A DNA stretch of 47,762 nucleotides from contig JAEWXO010000008.1 in the NCBI GenBank assembly GCA_023458875.1, positions 1 through 47,762 on the forward strand, read 5' to 3'. This DNA is from Bacillota bacterium. Its GTDB lineage: Bacteria; Bacillota; Clostridia; Oscillospirales; Ruminococcaceae. Shown one piece after another: positions 23,779 through 32,810 of the stretch. A program made the translations under genes and the position numbers. The first letter of the stretch is position 1; each line of letters begins with the position of its first letter. The notes beneath the pieces were generated by a model that saw only the letters and a list, made by a program, of their open reading frames with translations, was not told where the DNA came from and did no database searches.

Positions 23779-24414
23779 TCAGATTAAATCCATTAAATTT
23801 TTAATTATTTTTACATGAGGATAATTTAAGAAATCATTTTCTGTACTTGTTCCTGTCAGTACAGCTATGAAGTCAATTCCCGCATTCATGGCTGCCTGTG
23901 CATCAATTATATTGTCACCGATATAAACACAGTTACTTTTCTCACATCCGAGTCTGTCAATTGCACACAGTATACCCTCTCCGTCAGGCTTTGGTCTTGA
24001 TATATCATCACCACCGATAACTATATCAAATAATTCTGATATCTGATGTGTGTTCAGAAAATCCATTATTCTGTATCGATATTTTGTTGACACAATTGCC
24101 GTGGAACAGTCAGCTGAGCGTAGTCTGTTTACAATTGAAACCGTATCAGGATACAGTTTTGTGTCACGGTTCATTATCTCATTTGCTTTTTTTACATATT
24201 CAGCTATAAAACCGTCAATAACATTTTTATCATTGATTCCGGTAAGAACTTTAAATGAATTTTCAAGAGTCATCCCGATTGTACCTTTTATTAGTTTGTC
24301 TGAAATATCTGTATGACCATTATTTTCAAAAACGTGCTTAAAGCATCCCACAATTCCAGCTTCAGAGTTTACAAGTGTATAATCAAAATCAAATAAATAT
24401 GTTTTATAAATCAT
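23779..24414 (-). CDS. HAD-family phosphatase (Gph/PpaX-like)
   Basis: A 211-aa haloacid-dehalogenase-type hydrolase. Motif I is LFDFDYTLVNSE (nucleophile Asp, residues about 8-19), motif II the Ser of IVSTKYR, motif III the Lys in ISRPKPDGEG and motif IV YIGDNIIDAQAA. The helical cap between residues 15 and 85 marks subclass I, like phosphoglycolate phosphatase or pyrophosphatase PpaX. The exact substrate cannot be read. It could supply a general sugar-phosphate phosphatase. The ribosome site is AAAGGAAA. Confidence 0.85.
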   Translation of the reverse strand: MIYKTYLFDFDYTLVNSEAGIVGCFKHVFENNGHTDISDKLIKGTIGMTLENSFKVLTGINDKNVIDGFIAEYVKKANEIMNRDTKLYPDTVSIVNRLRSADCSTAIVSTKYRYRIMDFLNTHQISELFDIVIGGDDISRPKPDGEGILCAIDRLGCEKSNCVYIGDNIIDAQAAMNAGIDFIAVLTGTSTENDFLNYPHVKIIKNLMDLI

Positions 24415-24548
24415 TATATAATTTCCTTTCTTTTATTTATATAATTTCCGTCCTTTATTTTTTATACTTAAAATCATATTAATTTTTGGTCATTTAACAT
24501 ATACTTTGCGAAAATTAAAAGAAAAAAGTAATTTTCTTTCTAAAAATG

Positions 24549-24577
24549 TTGACAAGGCAAGACAATTACTGTATAAT
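24549..24577 (+). promoter_or_regulatory. Promoter of the abrB-like gene
   Basis: Perfect consensus TTGACA (24549-24554) and TATAAT (24572-24577) with a 17-bp spacer, about 60 bp upstream of the start codon. Together with an AGGAGG ribosome site it predicts high expression. Confidence 0.85.
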
Positions 24578-24637
24578 ATACTCATGGTAAAGTTTTTTTG
24601 CCGTATAATCTTTTTTTATTTTTTAGGAGGAATTACA

Positions 24638-24877
24638 ATGAAATCTACCGGTATTGTAAGAAAAATTGATGAATTAGGAAGAATAGTACTTCCAATCGAA
24701 TTAAGAAGAACTCTTAATATCAGCGAAAAGGACAGCCTTGAAATTTACGTTGATCAGGATGCAGTTATACTTAAGAAATACAAATCATCCTGCATATTCT
24801 GCTCAAGCAACGAAAACCTTGTTGACTACAAGGGCAAGAGCGTATGCCAGGAATGTATGAACGAACTTAAGAAGTAA
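24638..24877 (+). CDS. AbrB-family transition-state regulator
   Basis: A 79-aa DNA-binding protein. The AbrB/SpoVT swapped-hairpin domain is in KSTGIVRKIDELGRIVLPIE followed by RRTLNI and DSLEIYVDQ (1-45). The C-terminus has two Cys pairs (CIFC and CQEC, about 20 residues apart), a zinc-ribbon-like tail. AbrB proteins repress post-exponential genes and are themselves lowered by Spo0A in Bacillus. AGGAGG lies 7 bases before ATG 24638; the frame is open further up but the promoter lies within that extension. It is monocistronic, with a terminator after it. Confidence 0.88.
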   Translation: MKSTGIVRKIDELGRIVLPIELRRTLNISEKDSLEIYVDQDAVILKKYKSSCIFCSSNENLVDYKGKSVCQECMNELKK

Positions 24878-24984
24878 TTTAAGTTTTTTCCGATTGTTTT
24901 TATCCTCGAAATCAATTACATACTTTTTTATCTGTACGTAATAGGATGAAAATATCAAAATATTTTTTATTTTTAATATTTATT

Positions 24985-25014
24985 AAGCTGCTTTTAAAAA
25001 GCAGCTTATTTTTT
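24985..25014 (+). terminator. Terminator after the abrB-like gene
   Basis: AAGCTGCTT and AAGCAGCTT (24985-25007) form a tight stem, followed by ATTTTTT. It lies just before the ribosome site of the next gene, so that gene is either read-through expressed or has a promoter I did not find. Confidence 0.8.
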
Positions 25015-25027
25015 GAGGTGAACTTTT

Positions 25028-25294
25028 ATGAACAAAAAAATTGATATTCCCGGATTTACATATTTCTCAGAAAAAAATATCTATTCAGGCAGTATAAATC
25101 ATGTATTTAATTTTAAAATATATCCCGGAGAAAAATTCAGTGTTGTTCTCTGGTCCGGATGGAAATGTATTGATAAAACACCTGAAGAAAATATAATAGA
25201 AAAAAAGGAGTTTGAATTTAACAGCGACGGGTTAGACGAACTTATATCATGGATTTATGATAAATATACAGAAACACAAAAGCAAACTTTTTAA
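25028..25294 (+). CDS. Unrecognised 88-aa protein
   Basis: A small soluble protein with many aromatic residues, including WSGWKC, and no known motif. GAGGTG lies 7 bases before its ATG, which supports real translation. Its last 4 bases overlap the 3' end of the convergent dNTPase gene. It immediately follows a terminator and has no visible promoter of its own. The pattern of alternating strands (HVFNFKIYPGEKFSVVLWSG) suggests a beta-rich fold. Function unknown. Confidence 0.55.
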   Translation: MNKKIDIPGFTYFSEKNIYSGSINHVFNFKIYPGEKFSVVLWSGWKCIDKTPEENIIEKKEFEFNSDGLDELISWIYDKYTETQKQTF

Positions 25295-26493
25295 TTGAAA
25301 GTTACATTGTGTCCGAATTTTTTCGGCATAATAAATTCTTCAAAGCGTTCATTAAAGAAGCTATCTGTCATTCCTGAAATATAATCGATAACAATTCTTC
25401 CTTTTTCGCTTACTTTATCAAAGTAAGCCTTGTCAAATCCACTTATATAATTCCTGTATATTTCTGATGAAGTGTTATTGCTGATAAGCTGGTCATTGTA
25501 TTTTTCATATAAAGTAAAAAACATATTTCTTATTTTAAAATCTTCATCTTTAATAGCAGGATTCTTATATATATTTTCATAGTTAAAATCCATAAGTTTC
25601 TTTAAAGCACAATAAGTTGTTCCTGACAAAGACAGATATGGTTTATCATAGCTGTTTACAACTATATCTGTAATAAGGGTGTTGATTATTTTACTGTTTG
25701 TATCCCCAAGTATCCCGGATATCTCATCAGGAAGGTCACTCCTTTTAATAAGTCTGAGTGTTATTGCGTCTTCAAAATCGCGCCCTATATATGCAATAAC
25801 ATCACTTATTCTTACTACGCATCCTTCAAGTGTCATAGGAATAAGACCTGAGCTGTAATTTTTGACTTTAAAACAATTCTGATATTCTTCAAGGAACCGT
25901 TTAAAATCTTTTGTTTTATCCGGCTCATATTTTTCCTGAATTATCTCTCCGTTGTGAGATAATACTCCGTCCAATACCTGAAGGCTGAGATTGAGTCCTC
26001 TTCCGCTGTGTTCAAGTTCCATAAGAAATTTAACGCTCTGGGCGTTATGACAGAAAAATCCAAGTCCGTTTTTCTGACATATCTCATCAATATACCGTTC
26101 TCCTTCATGTCCGTAAGGTACATGTCCCAGATCATGACCAAGCGAAATCGCTTCAATCAGATCTTCATTCAGACGTAAGCATCTGCCTATCATACGTGCT
26201 ATTTTTGATACAAGCTGAACATGTAGCACTCGGTGCGTAATGTGATCATTATCAAACAGTGAAAATACCTGAGTTTTATCAATATACCTCGTATATGCCT
26301 TGGAATGTATTATCCTGTCTGCATCATGAAAAAATGCCGGACGTATATTGGTTCTGTCCGGAATATTTTCATATTCTAATCTTATACTTTCAGAGCTTTT
26401 GCAAGCATATATGCTTAATGATCTCGCTTCTCTTCTATATTCATTTTTTATTATATCGCTGAATATTTTTTTGCTTTCATCAGAGTGCTGCAC
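25291..26493 (-). CDS. dgt: dGTPase-like deoxynucleotide triphosphohydrolase
   Basis: A 400-aa HD-domain enzyme of the dGTPase family, which splits dNTPs into deoxynucleosides and triphosphate. The HD motif shows THRVLHVQLV and LGHDLGHVPYGHEGE (about residues 83-125), with a downstream Asp in RISDVIAYIGRDFED. The start is GTG 26493 with GGTGAT 5 bases before it. It is 23 bp after the DUF4317 gene and shares its transcript. Its 3' end overlaps a convergent gene by 4 bp. A role in dNTP balance or phage defence is possible; the sequence does not decide. Confidence 0.88.
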   Translation of the reverse strand: MQHSDESKKIFSDIIKNEYRREARSLSIYACKSSESIRLEYENIPDRTNIRPAFFHDADRIIHSKAYTRYIDKTQVFSLFDNDHITHRVLHVQLVSKIARMIGRCLRLNEDLIEAISLGHDLGHVPYGHEGERYIDEICQKNGLGFFCHNAQSVKFLMELEHSGRGLNLSLQVLDGVLSHNGEIIQEKYEPDKTKDFKRFLEEYQNCFKVKNYSSGLIPMTLEGCVVRISDVIAYIGRDFEDAITLRLIKRSDLPDEISGILGDTNSKIINTLITDIVVNSYDKPYLSLSGTTYCALKKLMDFNYENIYKNPAIKDEDFKIRNMFFTLYEKYNDQLISNNTSSEIYRNYISGFDKAYFDKVSEKGRIVIDYISGMTDSFFNERFEEFIMPKKFGHNVTFN

Positions 26494-26516
26494 TTGTTAT
26501 CACCATAATTTCTGTA

Positions 26517-27647
26517 TTATTTTAATGAAGCCGGCAATCCGTTCACTATAATATTAGGATCATCCAGATCAATAATGAGACATTTTCTTCCTTCTATCAT
26601 ACTTGTTTTAAGTCGGTTTGAAGCATCCTTTTTAATGTTTATTGTAACATCCGGAGTAACAACAACTGTTTTGTTTTCAGCAAGATTCGAGGCAACAAGT
26701 CCTACATCACCGACAAGCGTTTTATACGTTGGTTCCAGTGCCTCAAGTTTGTCACTGCTTACCCCTGCTTCAGAAAGAATATGCTTAAGCTGCTTTTCAT
26801 TTATTTTAACAGGCTCTGTTTCGTTTTTACTGAGATCAACTACTTCACGTATTTTGTCATTTACGTGAGTAATTATGTTGTAATCGAGTTCATCGGAAAC
26901 AACAGCATTAATCACTTGCTGGAAGCGTGCTTTCTGCTTTTGCGCTGACATTACGAATTCACAGTCAAGAACATTTTCAACAATTGAAATGTTAGGCTTA
27001 TCAGGTTTTTTGGTAAAATACATTACATGGTTGACGTCAGGACTTCTGTCACTGAAAACAGGATATATAAATCCGTCAGTAGGTATACGACTTATTATCA
27101 TTTCATTATTTGATTTTTTAGCAATCGTCTTGCTTTCCTCGTCAAAATACAGCCCGGCATCACTTGTATTTACAGGACAAATGCCTGTAATAATAAAATT
27201 ATACTCTTCTGAAATATTATCAGTATCTTCATCATTTCTGTTCTTACGTTTAATGTTATATGTACAGCTCGCAGTCAGAATCGTAAATGATGCTGCATAA
27301 TCAATATTTTTTGTTATTTTCTCAAGATATCTCTGGAGGATATCATTATCTTTCATTTTTGATGAAACTGCTTCATACAGAACCTTCTGAGCTCCGCCAT
27401 CCTCATATGCCTCTTTTGGAAATTCATATTCAAGCAGTCCTTTTCCTACAATTCCGGTAAGTACTCTTCTTAATGTGTCTGTAATGACTTCCCTTTCGTC
27501 ATCCGGAATTATGCTGTGTGGTTTGTTCTCCTTGTATTTTATATTCTTTTCGGGATCCACATAAGCTGAGAGTACTGAATTTATAGTAAAATAACCACTA
27601 TTGTCAGTAAAATTTTTTTTAATCTCATTAAGTTCTTTTTTGTTCAT
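26517..27647 (-). CDS. DUF4317-family protein
   Basis: A 376-aa protein of the DUF4317 family, common in Clostridia, function unknown. It begins MNKKELNEIKKNF, as family members do. It is soluble, mixed alpha/beta, and has no catalytic motif I can name. It is transcribed from its own consensus promoter and is followed by the dgt-like gene, so a link to nucleotide metabolism is conceivable but unproven. Confidence 0.8.
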   Translation of the reverse strand: MNKKELNEIKKNFTDNSGYFTINSVLSAYVDPEKNIKYKENKPHSIIPDDEREVITDTLRRVLTGIVGKGLLEYEFPKEAYEDGGAQKVLYEAVSSKMKDNDILQRYLEKITKNIDYAASFTILTASCTYNIKRKNRNDEDTDNISEEYNFIITGICPVNTSDAGLYFDEESKTIAKKSNNEMIISRIPTDGFIYPVFSDRSPDVNHVMYFTKKPDKPNISIVENVLDCEFVMSAQKQKARFQQVINAVVSDELDYNIITHVNDKIREVVDLSKNETEPVKINEKQLKHILSEAGVSSDKLEALEPTYKTLVGDVGLVASNLAENKTVVVTPDVTINIKKDASNRLKTSMIEGRKCLIIDLDDPNIIVNGLPASLK

Positions 27648-27681
27648 TGACTTTTCCTCATCTGTTTTAACTGTTTTTTTT

Positions 27682-27710
27682 ATTATACACTACAATTTTT
27701 TTTATGTCAA
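27682..27710 (-). promoter_or_regulatory. Promoter of DUF4317-dgt
   Basis: Perfect TTGACA (27705-27710) and TATAAT (27682-27687) with a 17-bp spacer, about 35 bp upstream of the start. It is divergent from the promoter at 27733-27761; the two -35 boxes are only 22 bp apart. Confidence 0.85.
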
Positions 27711-27732
27711 TTAATTCTTAATCGATTTTTTA

Positions 27733-27761
27733 TTTACAAGTACCGTTAATTCTGTTATAAT
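27733..27761 (+). promoter_or_regulatory. Promoter of the MBL-fold gene
   Basis: TTTACA (27733-27738) and TATAAT (27756-27761) with a 17-bp spacer and an extended -10 (TGT-TATAAT). Confidence 0.7.
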
Positions 27762-27829
27762 TACAGAGGACATCGTTAAAAAAATATTTTAATTTTCTAT
27801 TATAAAGACAATACAGAAAGGAATCAAAA

Positions 27830-28489
27830 ATGGATATAAAATGCATCCCGACACACAAAGGTTTTATGAAAAATTATGTTTATCTATGTGCTAATAAGGC
27901 ACTTAACGAATCATTTATTATCGATCCTTCATGGGAAATAAATAAAATTTTTAATGCTCTGGCTGAGACAAATTCTACTCTCAAAGCTATAATACTCACA
28001 CACTCCCACTTTGACCATGTAAGCCTTGTTGATGATCTTACAGATAAATTCAATATACCTGTTTACATTAATCAGACAGAGGCTGAATATTATAAATTTA
28101 AATGTAAAAATATGATAATGATTAAAGATAATTCATCAATAGATATATGCGGCATTACTGTACATACATTAATGACACCGGGCCATACAAAGGGCTCAAT
28201 GTGCATGTATTTTGACAGGTATTTTTTTACGGGAGATACACTGCTTATTGAAGGCTGTACAATATTTGACGAAGACGGAGGAAGCACTATGGATTTGTAT
28301 AACAGCCTTAAATATTTATTCTCATTTATAAAAGACGAATGGCTTGTATATCCCGGACATGCAAATAAAAGTAAACCCGGATTAACAATGGGTGAACTAA
28401 GAAAAATCAATAAATGCTCTGATCTGAAATCAGAGAGTGAGCTTGACGACCTTCTTAAATGGAAAAATGCCCTGAATAATATAAGATAA
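27830..28489 (+). CDS. MBL-fold metallo-hydrolase
   Basis: A 219-aa beta-lactamase-fold hydrolase. Metal ligands are in THSHFDHVS (about residues 57-65), TPGHTKGSM, the Asp of FFTGDTL and PGHANKS. The pattern and size match glyoxalase-II-like or YcbL-like hydrolases. The substrate cannot be told. It is the only gene of its unit and runs convergently toward coaBC, ending 17 bp from it with no terminator between them. Confidence 0.87.
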   Translation: MDIKCIPTHKGFMKNYVYLCANKALNESFIIDPSWEINKIFNALAETNSTLKAIILTHSHFDHVSLVDDLTDKFNIPVYINQTEAEYYKFKCKNMIMIKDNSSIDICGITVHTLMTPGHTKGSMCMYFDRYFFTGDTLLIEGCTIFDEDGGSTMDLYNSLKYLFSFIKDEWLVYPGHANKSKPGLTMGELRKINKCSDLKSESELDDLLKWKNALNNIR

Positions 28490-28506
28490 AGATTTTTTAA
28501 TATTAA

Positions 28507-29700
28507 TTATTTCATCATTTCTGAAATAGATGTAAGAATCTGATTTGCAGCTTCGTCCTTACTCATTAAAGGCAGCTGCTTTTCTGCATCCCTTGTTATC
28601 ATTGTAATTATATTTGTGTCAACGCCAAATCCGGCACCATCCTGCTTAAGGTTATTTGCTATAATCATATCCAGATTCTTTTTAATAAGCTTTGAACGTG
28701 AATTTTCTATCATATTTTCGGTTTCCATAGAAAATCCGCATATATACTGACCTTCTGAACGGTTATTTCCAAGATACTCAAGAATATCATCAGTACGTGT
28801 AAGAGCTATACTCATATTATCGGAATTCTTTTTTAATTTTTCATCGCTTATATTTGAAGGACGATAATCAGCAACGGCGGCTGATTTTATTATAATATCA
28901 CACTCTTTGTAATATTTTTTTACAGCCAAAAACATATCTACAGCGCTGACAATATCTATTACCTGTACAAACGGTGGCGGAGAAACTGATGTATTTCCTT
29001 TTATCAGTATTACATCTGCACCCCTGAGCATCGCCTGCTTTGCAATTGAAAATCCCATCTTGCCTGTAGAGTGATTTGAAATAAACCTTACAGGATCTAT
29101 AGCTTCCTGTGTAGGCCCTGCAGTTACAAGGATTTTCCTGCCTTTAAGATCCTTCGGATAAGCCGTTTCTCTTAGTATATAATCAAGCAGCGTTGATTCA
29201 GGAGGAAGTTTTCCTTTACCTGTATCCCTGCATGCAAGAAATCCGCAGTCAGGCTCTATAATGTGATATCCGAATTGCCTGAGCTTATTTACATTTGACT
29301 GTAAAATAGGATTTTCGTACATATTTGTATTCATTGCCATGGCAATGAAACAAGGTGCCTTTGTGGCCATTATAGTAGTTGACAGCATATCGTCGGCTAT
29401 TCCGTTTGCTATTTTTCCGACAATATTTGCAGATGCAGGTGCAATCATAAATACATCTGCCCTTTTTGCCAGGGAAATATGAGCAACATTATATTCAAAA
29501 TTTCTGTCAAACGTATCGATAAGACATTTATTTCTGGTTATGGTTTCAAAAGTAACAGGTGCTATAAAATTAGTTGCGTTCTGGGTCATGATTACATGCA
29601 CATCGCAATTAAGCTTAACAAGCATACTTGCAAGATTAGCCGTCTTATATGCTGCAATACTACCTGTAACTCCAAGAACAACACATTTTCCATTTAACAA
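28507..29700 (-). CDS. coaBC: Bifunctional CoaBC
   Basis: A 397-aa enzyme joining cysteine to 4'-phosphopantothenate and decarboxylating the product. The N-terminal flavin-dependent CoaC part shows GVTGSIAAYKTANL, IAPASANIVGKIANG, MNTNMYENP and the catalytic Cys in FLACRDTGKG. The C-terminal CoaB part shows VTAGPTQEAIDPVRFISN and HSTGKMG. The start must be TTG 29700, with AGGAGG 10 bases upstream, since no ATG lies before the conserved N-terminus. It is the last gene of the pan operon, 15 bp after panD. Confidence 0.93.
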   Translation of the reverse strand: MLNGKCVVLGVTGSIAAYKTANLASMLVKLNCDVHVIMTQNATNFIAPVTFETITRNKCLIDTFDRNFEYNVAHISLAKRADVFMIAPASANIVGKIANGIADDMLSTTIMATKAPCFIAMAMNTNMYENPILQSNVNKLRQFGYHIIEPDCGFLACRDTGKGKLPPESTLLDYILRETAYPKDLKGRKILVTAGPTQEAIDPVRFISNHSTGKMGFSIAKQAMLRGADVILIKGNTSVSPPPFVQVIDIVSAVDMFLAVKKYYKECDIIIKSAAVADYRPSNISDEKLKKNSDNMSIALTRTDDILEYLGNNRSEGQYICGFSMETENMIENSRSKLIKKNLDMIIANNLKQDGAGFGVDTNIITMITRDAEKQLPLMSKDEAANQILTSISEMMK

Positions 29701-29715
29701 AGCCGTACTGCCTCC

Positions 29716-30123
29716 TTATTCGTTTTCAGCAAGCATCTGTTCAGCAATGAGTCCATGCTTTTCATACTTGAATACCTTACTTATTTTATTGTTTTCATCT
29801 ACAAAAACTACTGACGGACGATGATTTTTCGCTTCATCCTCGCTCATCTGTGCATAGACCATTATTATTATCAGATCGCCGGCCTGGGCGCATCTTGCAG
29901 CAGCACCATTGAGGCATATGAGGCCTGAGCCAGGTTCACCGGTTATTACATAAGTTTCAAATCTGTTTCCGTTATTAATGTCAACAATATGAACCTTTTC
30001 ATATTCCAGTATTCCGGCAGCATCCATCAGATCTGAATCGATCGTTATACTTCCAACATAATTAAGATCTGCCTGTGTGACTGTCGCTCTGTGTATTTTG
30101 CTTTTTAGCATTGTTAATTCCAT
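29716..30123 (-). CDS. panD: Aspartate 1-decarboxylase
   Basis: The 135-aa pyruvoyl enzyme makes beta-alanine from aspartate. The self-cleavage site is Gly24-Ser25 in LNYVGSITID, which yields the pyruvoyl group. Numbering from ATG 30123 puts the cleavage at 24/25, as in Escherichia coli, and supports that start. NGAAARCAQAGDLIII follows, as in the family. It lies 18 bp after panC. Confidence 0.95.
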   Translation of the reverse strand: MELTMLKSKIHRATVTQADLNYVGSITIDSDLMDAAGILEYEKVHIVDINNGNRFETYVITGEPGSGLICLNGAAARCAQAGDLIIIMVYAQMSEDEAKNHRPSVVFVDENNKISKVFKYEKHGLIAEQMLAENE

Positions 30124-30141
30124 ATAAAGCTTTGCCTTTCG

Positions 30142-30987
30142 TCATTTGGATTCATAAAAAAGGTTATCTATAAGTCTTGTTTTCCCTATATATACAGCTA
30201 TTGCAACAAGTGACGGAGCATCCAGAACTTTTATCTGCTGCATTGTGTCAAGCGCTACAGCCTTAACATAGTCTATTTTTGCAAGTGGTTCCCTGTTTAT
30301 TATTTCTGTCATAGAAGAAGTTATTACAGATGCATCCCTTTCACCGTTGTCAATAAGCTCTTTTGCCTTGTTTATTGATCTGCTCAGAACAAGAGCTGCT
30401 TTTCTCTCTTCATCATTAAGATATGTGTTTCTCGAGCTTTTGGCAAGGCCGTCGCTTTCACGAATAATAGGACATCCTACTATTTCTATATCCATATTGA
30501 GGTCAGCAACCATTCTTTTGATTATAGCAAGCTGCTGAGCGTCTTTTTGTCCGAAATAGGCTTTATCCGGAGTAACAATATTAAAAAGCTTTGTTACTAC
30601 AGTACAAACACCCCTGAAATGACAAGGTCTTGTAAGACCACATAGTTCCTCGGTAAGTAAGTGCATATCAACAAATGTCCGGAAATTATCTTCATACATT
30701 TCTGAAGCATCAGGTGCAAAAATAAGATCTGCTCCCGCTTCACTGCATTTTAATTTATCACGTTCCAGATCTCTTGGATATGATGCAAGATCTTCACTTG
30801 GACCGAACTGCATAGGATTAAGAAAGATACTGACAATGACCCTGTCATTTTCACAGGCCTTTTTAATAAGGCTCTTGTGACCTTCATGGAGGTATCCCAT
30901 AGTCGGAATAAATCCAATCGTCTTACCCTCTTTTCTCCATTGCTTTACTATTTGTTTTACTTCATTAATCGTTTTAACAACAATCAC
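30142..30987 (-). CDS. panC: Pantothenate synthetase
   Basis: The 281-aa enzyme joins pantoate and beta-alanine with ATP. It belongs to the HIGH-type nucleotidyltransferases: FIPTMGYLHEGHKSLI near the N-terminus, FLNPMQFGPSEDL, FGQKDAQQLAII and the KMSKS-like SDGLAKSSRNTYL. The start is GTG 30987 with GAGGT 8 bases upstream. It lies 27 bp after panB. Confidence 0.95.
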   Translation of the reverse strand: MIVVKTINEVKQIVKQWRKEGKTIGFIPTMGYLHEGHKSLIKKACENDRVIVSIFLNPMQFGPSEDLASYPRDLERDKLKCSEAGADLIFAPDASEMYEDNFRTFVDMHLLTEELCGLTRPCHFRGVCTVVTKLFNIVTPDKAYFGQKDAQQLAIIKRMVADLNMDIEIVGCPIIRESDGLAKSSRNTYLNDEERKAALVLSRSINKAKELIDNGERDASVITSSMTEIINREPLAKIDYVKAVALDTMQQIKVLDAPSLVAIAVYIGKTRLIDNLFYESK

Positions 30988-31014
30988 GACAACAGACCTC
31001 TTTCTAATGAATAA

Positions 31015-31857
31015 TTATTTTAATTTATCAGCCAGTTCTTCAAAATTTATTTCTGTTTTCATTTTAAACGTGTGTTCGTGAGCCGGGAATGAGCCATCAT
31101 GTGTTTCCTTTATATATGAGGCAAATGCTTCTTTCATCATATTACCTATATCACCAAATTTCTTAACAAACTTAGGCGTAAAGTCGCTGTACATTCCAAG
31201 CATGTCCTGATAAACAAGGACCTGTCCGTCACATCCTGCACCTGCACCTATTCCTATTGTCGGAATTTCAAGAATTGATGTAATATAAGACGCCAGCTTT
31301 TCAGGAACACATTCCAGAACGACTGCACATGCACCTGCTTTTTCTATTGCCTTTGCTTCATTAATAAGCTTTATAGCAGCAGCTTCATCTTTTCCCTGAA
31401 CTTTAAATCCTCCGAATGCATTGATTGACTGAGGTGTAAGCCCAAGATGAGCAACAACCGGTATAGAAGACTCAACTATTGCTTTTATCTGAGGGCACAT
31501 TTCTATTCCGCCTTCAAGCTTTACAGCATTGGCTCTTCCTTCCTTCATCAGTTTTCCGGCATTTACAACTGCATCATAAACCGAAGTCTGATAAGACATA
31601 AACGGCATATCAGCAACAACAAAAGCATTTTTTGCTCCGCGTGCAACAGCAGCAGTATGGTGTATCATATCTTCCATTGTCACTGAAAGAGTATCTTCAT
31701 AGCCAAGCATGACCATTCCGAGAGAGTCGCCGACAAGAATAGTATTTATTCCTGCCTCGTCCATAAGCTTTGCAGTAGAATAATCATATGCTGTAAGCAT
31801 AGTGATTTTTTCACCGTTTTTCTTCTGTTCTTTGATTGTAGCTATTGTATTTTTCAA
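31015..31857 (-). CDS. panB: Ketopantoate hydroxymethyltransferase
   Basis: The 280-aa TIM-barrel enzyme transfers a hydroxymethyl group from methylene-tetrahydrofolate to 2-oxoisovalerate. Family motifs are TAYDYSTAKLMDEAGI, LVGDSLGMVMLGY, ADMPFMSYQ, VKLEGG and GIGAGAGCDGQVLV. It starts within the stop of the DUF2520 gene (ATGA overlap), so these two are translationally coupled. Confidence 0.95.
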   Translation of the reverse strand: MKNTIATIKEQKKNGEKITMLTAYDYSTAKLMDEAGINTILVGDSLGMVMLGYEDTLSVTMEDMIHHTAAVARGAKNAFVVADMPFMSYQTSVYDAVVNAGKLMKEGRANAVKLEGGIEMCPQIKAIVESSIPVVAHLGLTPQSINAFGGFKVQGKDEAAAIKLINEAKAIEKAGACAVVLECVPEKLASYITSILEIPTIGIGAGAGCDGQVLVYQDMLGMYSDFTPKFVKKFGDIGNMMKEAFASYIKETHDGSFPAHEHTFKMKTEINFEELADKLK

Positions 31858-32720
31858 ATTTCAGCTTCCCCTTTCAAACTGTTTTCCAGTAACATCTGCA
31901 TATCAATATAATTTCTTTCCGGATGCTTTAATGATGAAATTTCAATAAGCTTTAATGCTGCTGATAAATATAACCTTTTATTACTGCTGTCAAGACAGCT
32001 TATATGCTTTGCAACTGTCAAAACATCATTTCTTTCAACAGGACCTGTAAGTGCATCAATTGTACCATAATTGAAAATATTGTCAATGTTGTTACGTACA
32101 AGAGGTTCAATAAGATTTTTTGAATCTTCGTATGAAAATCCGCATTCAGACAGAAGTTCATAGCCTTCATGAATAAGCGCAGCTACAAGATTGCTTGTAA
32201 CCGATGCCGCTGTATGATATTTTATTTTCTGTTGCGTTTCAAGCTTTATTATCCTGTTTCCACAATCTGAAATCATATTAAAAATAATATATGATGAATC
32301 ATCATTGCTTTCAAAAGTGAAAACTGCTGATTTCATGTCTTTGTATGATTCATATTTACTGCTGACTGCCTGCAGCATATGAAGTGAACATGTATGGGCA
32401 TTCAGCAAATCTGCATCTTCGAATATTCCGGATGTTAAAATACCACTGCAGTGACAAAAAGTTTTTCCTGAAATATTATATTTTTTTATAATATTCCATA
32501 CTTCAGATATAGCCAGATCACTTACCGTAATAAAAATAATATCTGATGCATTTAAAAGCCCGTCAATGCTGTCATATTCCTGACTTTCTGTAAAATCAGC
32601 TGCTTCTTTTGAATTTTTATAGGTTCTGCTATAATACCCGCTTATAGAAAAATTATTTTGTGATAAATATTTTCCAAGCGAAAATCCCACTTTACCGGCT
32701 CCTACAAATCCTATTTTCAT
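31854..32720 (-). CDS. Rossmann-fold DUF2520 protein, probable ketopantoate reductase (PanG-like)
   Basis: A 288-aa protein. An N-terminal NAD(P)-binding Rossmann domain (GFVGAGKVGFSLGKYL) is followed by a helical DUF2520 domain (about 155-275). The neighbouring genes make pantothenate but there is no panE. An alternative ketopantoate reductase called PanG, with this kind of architecture, has been described in Francisella and reported in some Firmicutes. Coupling by ATGA overlap to panB makes that role the best reading. Another small-molecule oxidoreductase function is possible. Confidence 0.75.
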   Translation of the reverse strand: MKIGFVGAGKVGFSLGKYLSQNNFSISGYYSRTYKNSKEAADFTESQEYDSIDGLLNASDIIFITVSDLAISEVWNIIKKYNISGKTFCHCSGILTSGIFEDADLLNAHTCSLHMLQAVSSKYESYKDMKSAVFTFESNDDSSYIIFNMISDCGNRIIKLETQQKIKYHTAASVTSNLVAALIHEGYELLSECGFSYEDSKNLIEPLVRNNIDNIFNYGTIDALTGPVERNDVLTVAKHISCLDSSNKRLYLSAALKLIEISSLKHPERNYIDMQMLLENSLKGEAEI

Positions 32721-32810
32721 ATGAAATCAGTTCCTTTATTTTTTATGAATACACATATGCTGATTATATTATTATTTAATTATCTATTTAAAAATAGTTA
32801 TAAATTAATT

